DNA from: Mnemiopsis leidyi
Lineage: Eukaryota; Ctenophora; Tentaculata; Lobata; Bolinopsidae
Direction of reading: 5' to 3'
Length of the DNA: 38,018 nucleotides
NCBI GenBank assembly: GCA_000226015.1
Contig: JH153419.1
Span: forward strand, 346,341-384,358
A program made the position numbers and the translations under genes. The notes beneath the pieces were generated by a model that made no database searches, had not been told where the DNA came from, and saw nothing but the letters and a program-made list of their open reading frames with translations. Below, one piece after another: positions 1 to 11,800 of this stretch; the first letter of the stretch is position 1, and each line of letters begins with the position of its first letter.

Positions 1-250
1 AAGTGACTACACAAAGTAGTGAATTGAAATGTAGAACAAACGACAAAGTGAACTACACAAACTCAAAGTGATGGAGTGAAATGTAGAACAAACAAAAAGT
101 GACTACACAAAGTTGTGGAGTGAAATGTAGAACAAACAATAAGTGACTACACAAAGTTGTGGAGTAAAATGTAGAACAAACGACAAGTGACTACACAAAG
201 TTCTGGTGATAAAATATAGAACAAATATTAGGCGACTACACAAAGTCGTG
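1..250. repeat. 44-bp tandem repeat array
   Basis: About six copies of a 44-45 bp unit carry the core gtgactacacaaagt followed by gaaatgtagaacaaac. Units start near 1, 46, 97, 141, 185 and 230. The second is expanded to 51 bp and the last is the most diverged. The array probably continues to the left of the window. No coding potential is seen. Confidence 0.85.
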
Positions 251-3200
251 GCATGCCAACACGACATAACGTCGGCTGAAGCCCAATAATATCCCAGTTA
301 TCAGTTCTGAATAGAGCACGTTAACAAAGTAATTTCATGTTTAATCGTTTATTGCACCAAGTTTGGCTCCGGTTCACTGAACCCGGTCTGTTGTGTGGTG
401 TATTAGTACGAGGAACAAACTGTGGGATTATTTGTTGATGTTCTGCTGAGGTTAATATCAGGACAGTAAGAAGTGCTTTTTGTCGCGAGGGTTAAATAAT
501 GAATTATTGAATTTATGATAACAAGATTCAAATTCGAGATAGCAGATAATTTTTAGATTCAATCTATTAGACAAGAAAGATAAAAGAAGTGGTCGTTTTT
601 ATAGCACTTAAGCTCGAAATTGTAGATCATAGTAGGGCCAGGGGCTGGACAAAAATGGTCGAGTTGTAGTTTTGAAACAGGTTGTTATAGTTTGTAACGG
701 ATTGCAACTATAAAGTATAAACTCAAAAAGAGCAAGCAGCCGTCACCCGCGGTAACAATATCTGATACATATAATTTTAGATACCGGTTTTGTCATTTGA
801 ATTGAAAAATAAGATCAGTATAAGTGTAAATTCACTGTTTTTTGTTGACAATAATTATAACGGTATTATCAATTTGTTACTGTTATTATTGTCGACACTT
901 GGCACTCTAATATAGATCACTCTAGAAAAAAGATTAAACTTGTCACTAGAATGTAAAAAAATAACATTATCTTTAAGGACTTATCAAAATCATACGAAAT
1001 TATTGAGACACGTGATCAATGACATAAACAATATTGCAAACCAAACTCTTATTCCTGAATTTTGTAGCCTGATCTTCATGCTACATGTAAAATAAAACAT
1101 AGCTCGATCAACCTGCTCTGAGATTGACTTGGATGGTGGGATCCCAAATATGGGCCGAACAGAGCAGCAGGAATAGTATCTATGATAAAGCAAATATATT
1201 TACAACAAACAGTACAGCGTCACGCATGTCGCAAAATCATTCTTTATCTCCCTCTCTGAGAAATCTGTAAAACAAAAGGCTCCTTCAATCCTCAAGTATG
1301 GTTTGTTAAGGACAAAGAAAATCATAAAGTTAAATATAGCTCAGCAACTCGATGTTGATCGTACTATTGGTGCAGTTAATTTTGCAGGGATCAGACTCCT
1401 AAACACTTAAAGTGAGGGTACCTTCGGAGGTTATACCTATGAATACTTTGGAGAGTGTAGCTAATATCTATGAATACTTTGGGAAAAGCCTCGACTTAAA
1501 GTACTAAGCAGAAGCAAAACACAGCTAACCCTGCCAACACGATGACGTCACTATGACAGAAAGTTAAAACAATTACAGCCCCGACTTCAAGCCAAGTTAC
1601 CAAGCTCAGACCTGACAGTCGACAGTACACTTTAACACACACTACAGTGCACAGCCGGTACTGCTACTGTGTACTCCGTACTTTGAGATGTATGAAGTCA
1701 TTTGCGTGATCTTCAAGTTCAACTGGGATATGGTAGCATTTTTTACTGAATTTGGTATAAGTCGACGTCATCGCTGCTCTTATTGTGATTCAAGATATGG
1801 ATTGCAACTAAACATTTTCAATTCGACAACTAAGACGATAGAACTCTCCCTGCCAGGGCAAAGATTTATTGTGGCCGGGATGTTGGATTAAGCATGGCCA
1901 GGAGCATGCATTTAGCATAGCCGAATGGTAAAAGTAGAACTTCAACGGCTTCGCAAGATTTAAACCCAAAACAAATTTTTCTTACACCCCATCAAGTCAA
2001 GGAAAATATCAAAGATTGTCACAAAAATGATAATTTTGACAAAATACTGGTTGACATTGCATTACCAGCGCCGTGGGAACCGTAAAGGGGTGCTAGTGTT
2101 TGCTCGGTCTGTCTGGTACGTGTATTGATCTTAAATCTGGCGGATAGGGTTACAATGTTGGAGTGTTGCTGCACAACAACACTCATGGTGAGACGTACTG
2201 AGAATCGAATTAGCGTTCAGGATTGTATCTGATACAACGGGGTTGTGTTATGGTTGTTAACTGGATAATTGTTCGATAATTAGGTTTATTAATCTGTGAA
2301 TGGTTCCACCGTATACTCTCAGTTCTGACTGCTGACTAGACTAATATATTTTTAGCCGACAACAACTTATCTACTGAAATTAACTAGTTGCATGCTGGAC
2401 AATGTCACCAGGATCATATAGGCCATGCTCCAAAAATAACAACAACAACAATATTAGTTTTGAGTAGCAATATAAGTATAGCTAGTCGATAAAACATCAA
2501 ACAAACCAAAAATAAAGCTGGACTCCTACTTGACAACACAACCAACAGCGTCATTATCTGTAATCAAAATCTGTAGTTGTTGTTCTGTTTAAAAACTTGC
2601 TGGCACTGACAAGCAGCAAACACTGTGTGTGTGTGTGTCGGGTGTTAAAAACTAGGATCATTAAGCAAGCGTTGGGAGTCGAAGTGGCACTTTGATCTCA
2701 TTACCTGTTACTTTGAAAATGTCAACTATTTCAGTTTGGAATAGATAAGAAGATTAAATTCGGATTTACTGAAGAATCAAGATTAACTGAAGCTCAACTG
2801 AACTGAGAACTTATAGTCGCCATCAAGTTAAAAACTAAGGCTCACCAGCTCAGTTTACAATCAAGTATCAAAAAACCTGATTAACACCTCCACACATGTA
2901 GGAAAACAGACGGAAAAATATCCAGATCTAAACGGTTACATTTAAACATAAAAATTAAAAAGTATGACTGGTGAAATAATATGTGGCAAATTATCAATGT
3001 TTTTACTAAAAACGCGAAGTAATCGAGTACATTATATGCAGTGTAAAACTGTACTGGTAAGCATGCTTGCAGTAATAATCTATTTCCACAAAAGTGCAAG
3101 CTTACATGTTGAATCACAATCGAGTTACATATGGCATTTGTACCGTACACCAATCTGCAACGTAACGGACACTTGGGCGTTTCGGACATCTAATTGGCTG

Positions 3201-4528
3201 TTGGTTTATCAAGTCACGGAAATAAGGTGATGTGATTGGTTTGTTGTGCGGGCGGAGGGGCTTTATTGGTTTTGGCCGTTGAATTTCCGTGAGAGAGCAA
3301 GATTGAGGGACAATACGCTTTTGAGATTTAAATTAAATTATGAATTCATCAAATCGTGGAAATACCACTCCAAGTTGCAGTATAAGCATATATAGGGCCG
3401 ATTAAACTTATATCAAAATCAAATGATGAATCTCCATTTGAATGCTACACTTAGACAGTCGTATTTTGGATCGCAATAAAGCGATGCAAAAAAGGCATGC
3501 TATTTGAACCTAGGAATTTTCAAGAGTAATTTTGTAGATTGAAATGAAGCGGCCTCCTTATGGTGAGGATGAAACAGAAGGAATTTAATCAGTCTGAACT
3601 ATCTCACTCTGAAGATGTTAGTTGCTACCTGGCCAGATGGTGTCTAGTAAGACCAGTCAATCAGAGGGTAGGACGAACAAATAACGTACAATTTAATTAC
3701 GTGCTATCAAACTTGTGTTTATAATAGAATTCAATCACCGAATCCAAGTGATAGATATATCGTTAGCAATTTTAAATATCTTAAAAAGAAGAAACAAAGT
3801 ATTGCTGATATTTGGAATAGCATTTCGGTCTCCTGACAAATTTAAGAGCTTCCATTACTCTACATACTCAGGATAAATTCAATTAAGCGGTATAAACAAA
3901 ACTTACAAGGGTTGCCTTATTGAGTTTAGGTACTCAAGAAAATTGGATAAAGAGAGTAATGCCCATATTGTAGTACTATTTACGCATGTGGGATGAGATA
4001 TTGGATTTCTGGTGATGCTATCCATGGTTGAAACTGAAAAGTAAAACGGGTAAAATAATTTACCCGGTAAATGCCAAAAAGTTCTGGCAGCTGATCTGGT
4101 CCACTTGGCAGGTCAAAACTATTCGCTTTTTACAATATTTCGTTAAAAGTGGAACTCATAGAAGAGCGAAATACTAGCAACAAAGTTCATAAGAAACAGA
4201 ATGGTTCAGGAATTCTTAACGATCCCCCAAAAAAGAAATTACAAAAATGAGGTTAAAACGAAAACGTACCTTAAGCGTACTCCCAAGGTTTCCTGTTCCT
4301 GTAAGTTTCTAATCACGAACAACAGATAACTTCTACCGTTTCTTGTCAGGTATGCAATCAAATCCATGTTTAGCACAGTCTAGCTAAGCATTTGTACCTC
4401 AATCTGAAGACGTCTATTTCCAGTAAGCTGAAAATATTTGTAATTACGATCATATGACTTTAAATTTCAACGTCTGATTTTACGGAAATTAATCGACTTT
4501 ATGGTCAGACACTCAGACAGATGTATTT

Positions 4529-4576
4529 TTACCTTAGGCTTGTCATTCATTTTACCTTAGGCTTGTCATTCATTAT
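4529..4576. repeat. 24-bp direct duplication
   Basis: The segment tttaccttaggcttgtcatt, plus a few flanking bases, occurs twice back to back. Confidence 0.8.
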
Positions 4577-5659
4577 GAATTTTCTCTCATTTGTGTCATA
4601 TTTTCTTGTATTCTTATAGTCATACTCATTAAAAATAAAAGTCATACCTTTTCATACATAAGATTAACACAAAATTTATTAATGATGCAATGGGGTTAAT
4701 ACAATGCTTCATCAGATTTTCCAACAGCAATACCATAGCAAAAAGCGTTTCAATGAAATTTCACAAAATGAAAATGAGCGAAATAAAAAGTATGAATCAT
4801 GATGAAATAATCTTTTACAATTACTGCCCATTGAAGCCGCTGATAAGTTTACAATTTATATTCCAAGAATAAAGAACAGATATTACGCTCAAAGTCAATG
4901 CATGAACCGGTTTTGTTCTATATACCTTGATAAGTTATCTCAGTTTTTATAAGATTAACTTTAGATCTTTGCGTCAGACATAACATTATAAATTGTACAT
5001 GCATTAATTTAAAGAACAACTCAGAGGAATCCAAAGATGATTCCTTGATAATAGTGTAGGATAATAGTAACAGTAACACAAAAATTGATAGAATCTTCAT
5101 TTTCAAAGCTCGGACTGAAAAACGTCAATAAAATAGTTTAAAATAACGATGCAGCAAATGATGAAATCTTGGAATGTATAACGATCTGTTTCGAGAAAAA
5201 ACGCTTGATATAAAACTGTTTCCTAAATTGCATGTGCTAGACAATTATAAATATCAAATTAAACTTATATTATTAAATCTGAATAAAATCATGTTAAACG
5301 TAAAGATAAATAAACTGGGATACATAGACAATTTGCACAAAAACAGCCTGATAAATAGATAAGTTAAATTTAAATATTATGTAAAATGATAAACTAAGAA
5401 ATAAATAAAATACAGTGACTATTCGCTAATGAATCAAATTGATCACAAATGCTTACAAGAACTAAATTATGTAGGTAACTACAATTTCGAAGATGAATAA
5501 CTATAACAATCTCACAATCAACAAAGTACCATAAATAACTAATTATCAAAAGTCAAAACTACCATTTTCTCTTATTGTCCGTGTATCAAGTTAACTTTTT
5601 AAAGACAAGTCTGCCAGCCTTTTTCACAATGGACTTCAAAAATTGATGACCAGTAAAGG

Positions 5660-5665
5660 TTTATT
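5660..5665 (-). promoter_or_regulatory. poly(A) signal of the host gene
   Basis: TTTATT on the plus strand reads AATAAA on the minus strand. It lies about 90 bases past the predicted TAG stop at 5756-5758 of the ERp90-like gene, a normal distance for a short 3' UTR. Confidence 0.5.
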
Positions 5666-5755
5666 TGTTTAGTGAACAACAATGTTTACTGTTAACGGTT
5701 TGTATACTAGTTACATCTTGTACACAATTTCTGGAGTGTAATCGCGTTTTTAGTT

Positions 5756-5837
5756 CTACAGTTCCTGATGAGATTTCCATTCGTTGGCGTTTCTCCCGAG
5801 ATTCCTATTCATTTCGTCGACGTGCTTTCTCATCGAT
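5756..5837 (-). CDS. host gene terminal exon i, ER-retrieval-like tail
   Basis: Acceptor atcactag, then one base completing the AGA codon and 26 codons to TAG. It encodes SMRKHVDEMNRNLGRNANEW and the tail KSHQEL. HQEL is a KDEL/HDEL-like C-terminus, as expected for a soluble ER-resident protein. A poly(A) signal follows about 90 bases on. Confidence 0.65.
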
Positions 5838-8800
5838 CTAGTGATACATGTATGATAAACATCTTTAAAGGACAGAATCATTTATATGAAAACCGAGAGT
5901 ATTATATCTAGTCAATCTAGTCAATTGTATTTGCTCGCCTATTTTTCATTCTTAAAGTAACTATCGCAGTTGCCGTCTCTTCAGTCATAAGACTGATTTG
6001 AAATACAATAGCGAAGTTGATATTGTATTGAAAAAATGACTTCCTAATATAATAGGTAAGCCGTTATATTCCACCATGCTATTGTATTTTTAATAAGTCT
6101 AAGGGAAAAAAAGACAGGGTTTGCTTAACCTCCAAGTCGGAACAAAACGTTTCCTTTTACTTTTAGACAGCAACTGCAATATTTAACCTGTTCTTTTTAT
6201 TTCCATATTTTCGTTTAAAGATCAATATGGAAACCGTGGCATAAGTTACACTATGTCATACATTTTTTTGGTGTAAATTAGCCAAATCCAGTAATACCAT
6301 CATAAAAAAGAGCATCATGTCTTAACGTGCCTTTTGACATGACCTAATCAATGGTAAGATTACAGTACCTGACACTCTGCTCGAAAACACGAAACTGGTT
6401 CTTGTAGTAGATGTCCTGGTACTGGTACTTCGATCCTTCCAGATCTTTCAGTTTGAAGTCCGGTCGTAGAGTCCCCTCTACAGCTCCTGATGTGACAAAA
6501 CGGTTTCTTACACGATTTTCATAGATAATGTACTGCGTACATATACACTTATTCAGCCAGAAAGCACAAAGGGGTGAAGAACTGTATAGGCCCTCTTTTT
6601 AGCAATTCAATCTCTAAAATGTTTCTTGTTTGTAGCATTAAGCAGACTAAAAGAGAAAGAATTTCTGAGGAGGGGTCACAAACCCACAAATTTTAGCCAA
6701 TCAGAAGCTATAAAGCCTTTCATTGGTCATAATTTGTGACCCATCCAAAAATACTTTTCTCTGCAGGGAGCGCTACAAATAATTGTATAATTCAACAAAC
6801 CAGTTAGCCAAGTTTCAATGGTTGCTTCCTCGGGGAACTTGTATCCACAGCGTCTAGTCTTGGAGATGAACAACATTGCATCGTCGTAGTCGTATCCTGA
6901 AAAAGGAGAATGTCACGTGTAACGCAACACACTAGATTTCACTAAACTCGCACAGCGAGAAGAAAACAAAACTTATTATTCCAAATTCACTAATTAACAA
7001 TTTTCTTAAATTCTGCAATCAAGAGATCAACAGGTTCGTTGTCATTCCAGGCTGCCTATGCTATTGTGAAATTAATAAGGAGTGAAGGTATGATAGTTCG
7101 TACCGATATTTACTGATACGAGAAAGCACTAATTGCATTTGGAATTATAATATGAAAATGTAAATGCGGTTCAAAAATAATTTTGTGACAAGTCGAACGG
7201 TCTTACAAGAAAAAGCAAATTGTATGAGTGCATTTGACATTTGTAGGAATTTGTAACTGCTCTTATATCAATATAATAACTAAGTTTGAACTTTGATCAT
7301 TGTTGAATCTTGTTTGACTTGAATCAAATGAATGTGAAGTTTCAACATGCTTCACAAGTCTTGAAATATTCACAGAATGCACACAGAAGACACAGCAGTT
7401 TGAGATAGGATCGGTCAGTGCAATGGAGTGTCTTGTGCTATTGTCAATCTTACAGACGGTTCTTGTAGCAGGTATTGAAATCTTTATTGAAATAGTGAAT
7501 AGTGATATGATTGTGCGAATTTATTTTCTGATTTCACATTATGTACAGCCATCGATCTTTTCATTTAAGGAACCAAACGCTCTGAATTTGATGCGTTAAC
7601 TTTAACATGGATATTAATCACTTCATGCCACATTAATCGTTATATTCATATTTCCAGGACAATTCGAATCTCGATCGCAATCGCTACATCTAGACTTTGC
7701 AATCTGGAACCCAAAAGAGCAAAACTCAAACACTGGAGTCTTAGTGGCCACTCAACGTCTCCAAGATTCCAACCATTCATTCCTGGTGAACAGAACAGAA
7801 AAGTCATCGTTCCTCCAAACCGCTGATGCTATATGTAGACATGTTACCCCGGGTCCAGGGTTCCATCACGCTTCGTCAGTAGGACCAGTGGATACCCTTG
7901 ATTGGGGAGAAGACAAGCATTACAAAATAGGAGGCAAATTAGTTCAGCTTCACGGAGTGCTGTTTGGACTGGACTGCTACGATGGAATCCTGAAGACGGG
8001 TAAAATGGCCTGCTCGTATAAAACAATTGAAGAAGAAGAGGAAAAAGTAAGGTCGATAAAGACGAAGAAATGCAGGGCGAAATACGAAAACTATTAATGT
8101 CACAGAAATCGAACTTAACGTTCCTTGATAGTGATCTAAACCAGACTGCCTCGATGAAATGGTTCACAGCAACCGCGATAACCTGTTTATGTGACGTGGG
8201 ATACTACCTGACAAATAACGGTTGTGAGAAATGTAAAGAGGACAGTTACGGTGGAGGGGGAGAATACAGGACTTGTACCCAGTGTCTCGAAGGGACAACC
8301 ACCATGGGCGAGGAAGGTGCAACCCGGGCCAAGGAATGTTGTCGTCAAGGTAACGAGGTGAAGAGCTTGGGAATGTGCGTCAGTTCGGTTTTCCTGGTTG
8401 CTTTTATTTTCATTACGATGGTTGTGGCAGCTTTCATTATAACGTGTGGATTTGCGATGGTCCGCGACGGCAAGGACGCCGTTGACTCCTCAGAACACTA
8501 CCCGCAGTGTAGGATCGCATCTCGGTCTGGATCTGTAATGTTCAGAGCTGCCAGCTTTGCTGTCCAAGCTCGGGCGTCTTTACTTAATATCGTGGTGAGA
8601 CCTACAGCAGCCTCATGATACTAAGGAATTTAAAATAGACTTGGCACATTGCCCCACATATTTGAAATTATACGTGCTCCTTCGCTCGGACGGCGTTTAT
8701 GCATTCATCCAAGCGTTGGGCATTGTCACGACAGGATCAAATAACTTACTCATTAAAACTAATGGTAAGGCAAGTCATGTCATAAAAGAGAAACAAAGAA

Positions 8801-11800
8801 ACTGGGCACCGGTATTGCTGGGTGATCACTTCGTCACATGACAGAATCTTGATTTGGCAGTGGCGTGCGAAGAATCTTGTTTGTTAGATAAACACTACTA
8901 GTAAACGTTGTGACTTGTCATCTTTCAGTTTCATTGGTTGATAGGCGTCACGTGACTCCGGTTTTAGAATTTGTTATCGTTTCGAAAGATCAAAAGTGTG
9001 GTTACCGTGAGCTGATTAGTGATAAGCTACTTGTATCGTAATAATTTTAGTTGAATATTTGAGGTCGATTCGATTTATTTTGGTGGCCTAAAAGGTGCTT
9101 TATACTCTGATAGTAATAATCTCATTTCAGCCTTCCGTCGCTTGTATAACTATCAGGGACCCCAGGTTTCCTCCTAGTATCAGTTTCGCCAATAGAGACA
9201 AGTGCCCGGTGAGAGACAAGTCCTCGGTGAACCGTGAATGTCTTGAGAATACTTTGTAGGTTTACTATTTTGTCGAATATTTCATTTCTCAAAATCATCA
9301 CTGTCTTAGCACACGAGATCACCAGCTCTTATCTATCAATCGAAATAGGTATACTATTGGAATTAAGAAATGGTGAGTTTAAAGTGCACATGCAAATCAT
9401 ACTGCTTAAATGTTTTCATTCCGACATTCGTGTTTACTGTTTATTTGATCTTAAGAAATATAATGTCTGACTCAGAGTTTCTGTAAATGTCTGACTCTGC
9501 GTTTCTGTAAATGTCTGACTCTGAGTTTCTGGTAAATCGAAAATCGAAAATCTTGAGAAGTCAATTAACAGTGCAAAGTCGCAAAGTTAATCTGAGTGCA
9601 AAATTATAGTTAAATGTACTTTAAGCAACCTTTAAACGTTAACTGTGGACAATATAGGACGTTTTACAGGACTCATTGCGCATCGACAAGACCTATTGCG
9701 TGATTTAGGCACACTTTTTGAAGGAACATACTGGATTAAACCGTAAATGCTCTATAAGATACGAGTGTCTGATTTATGCAAGTTTTTCCATAAAACAACT
9801 AATGAACTTTCCTGAAATTATGGTAGTCATTAAATATAGAAGTCCATTTGACATTTGACTAAAGACACAGTTGACTACAAAGATTAAAAACAAAATCATC
9901 ATATTCAATCAAGAGTAGGGCTAGTTCAAGATCTTTTTGTAAGCCGTTTTAAGCTGTTGATATTTCGATCAGTTGCTAGTACATTTATGAGCAGTCTCTA
10001 TCAAATGATTCCAAAACGAAAAAGTTTCTGTCTTAGTTTCATCTCCCTGATTTGTTTCTTCTGTATAATACTGTAATAATACTGGCTTGAAGGAGCCAAA
10101 TGGTATCCTCCCATCGGGTTTGTTGAGCAATATAAACAGCTCCACCCTAAGAGTTACGCATAGATAATTACTAATTAATAGATTAATGCTCTTGTCTCCT
10201 GTTTCTGCAACCTTGATCGCATTCAATGTTTAAGGTCATTAAATTGCTGCCTAAACTTAACTAACAATAAAAAAAAGTAGGTAATACGCTAGGTCTCCTA
10301 TCTCGTGCAGCGGGTAAATGTTAATTATTCGATTGATAATTCAGTTTTGTTAAACTAATATATTTAGCTCAACCTATTGTTATTGAGAATGTTTACGCAA
10401 TAAATAAATAGATGATTCATTATAAGGCTGGTTTAAAACTTCTAAATTTTGCATCTTATACCGATATTATTGATTAATTGATCCGACTCAAGACAGTGTT
10501 CCTCCTTAATTGTAGCGGGTTCATCTATAAACTCTTCCACTGGCTCTGTTTCTATATAATCTCAGCATTGTCAGCGTTATAAAGTCGTAAAAGTTTCATC
10601 TATGTTAGTCCTAAAATCTTCAACAATCTCCCCACAACACTAACATCATTATAGATGTAATTGATATTCCGAAGAGAAATCTTGTTTAAATTGAAAGATC
10701 AAGAACTAGATAGACTTTTAAATTTATCATAGTTTTCGTGGAGAGTATGGTTGTTTTCCACCATGTGATTTTCATTTACCTAGGACTAAAGGACTTTTCC
10801 GAATAACTTAGATTACTCTTAGTTATTTCACACCGCTGAGTATCAATTTATAAACTTTAATAAAGCACTGTTTTTCATTGGTCTTTGGACCAATAACTCA
10901 ACTCTAAACTGCCTAAATCATTTCAATTAGAACAACAACTAGTGTTCTAAATGTTCTAGTGGAACTTTCATCACGCCTAAATAGAGAGTAAATTTCATGA
11001 CGTTACTCCGACGCTAGCAATAAATACTTAATGTCCATGTACCATTAACTTTAAGTTTCTGATACTTACCGGTTAAATCCCGGTTAAATCAATTCACGTA
11101 GTTTCCGGCTCTCATGAAATCTATTCTCTATTGTAGGCGTGATGAAAGTTCCACTAGAACATTTCAAACACTAGTTGTTGTTCTAATTGAGATGATTTAG
11201 GCATGATGTAGTCGAATGCCGATGGTCGAATTAGCCGATTATAATGATAAGTGTTATTATGTTTTTACTTGTCGATAGTACTTGTGTCGGAGTGGGTTTC
11301 CTCTCTCGTTTTTTCTTCCTGTGTTTCAAGTTCTGATTTTGATCAGTGCCGCCCATCAGCACTAAATACTGATAAGTCGTGTGGTGTAGACTGTAGAGGC
11401 CATTGTTATATGTGATTAACGAGCTCTCAATTCTTAATTATTAAAGGACAAACCTATTGATGAATGATGGTATCTGAGGCCCATAATCCAGTAAGAAGCG
11501 ACTCCTTATGTATTGAGCCGATACTAACTGAAACTTACCTGTGAGGCGATAAGCCCGTGACCGAAGCTAAAAATTGACGTTCGGGTTGTACAATTGCCCA
11601 ATTAAAAACGCTTTTTCTGGCTCACCGAAACAAAGCAACCTATATAGCCTATAGTACTCGTACTCACGAGCCCATGCGAGGGTAAAAAGAATTGGCTTTT
11701 TTGAATGAGCCCTAAGTCTCGATTCTTTGTTCTTTAACAACAGGACAATCAAAGGCAACACAACTCAATTTTATGAACCTGAAAAAACATACAAGGGCTG

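Larger units (their letters stand above)
251..5755. other. non-coding stretch, no gene supported
   Basis: AT-rich sequence downstream of the minus-strand host gene. Only short open frames occur, none with a recognisable domain or plausible splice-linked exons. It holds a short TG microsatellite (2624-2638) and a 24-bp direct duplication (about 4529-4576). A conserved polyadenylation motif for the host gene lies at 5660-5665. Confidence 0.6.

Noticed and set aside
1-250. CRISPR-like repeat array
   Set aside because: The units are contiguous with no unique spacers and the genome is animal. It is an ordinary minisatellite.
2881-3230. Overlapping open frames on both strands (102 and 88 codons)
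   Set aside because: No domain, no signal peptide context and low-complexity composition. It looks like chance.
8047-8075. 29-nt intron (gtaagg to tgcag) in the 7423-8618 gene
   Set aside because: It keeps frame but is too short for animal splicing. The AG at 8105 gives a 59-nt intron in the same phase with a better acceptor.
8641-8841. 66-codon open frame after the membrane protein gene
   Set aside because: It starts with TTG rather than ATG and has no recognisable content.
9969-10226. 85-codon minus-strand open frame
   Set aside because: It reads plausibly in places, but it has no domain, no splice links and no poly(A) or promoter evidence.
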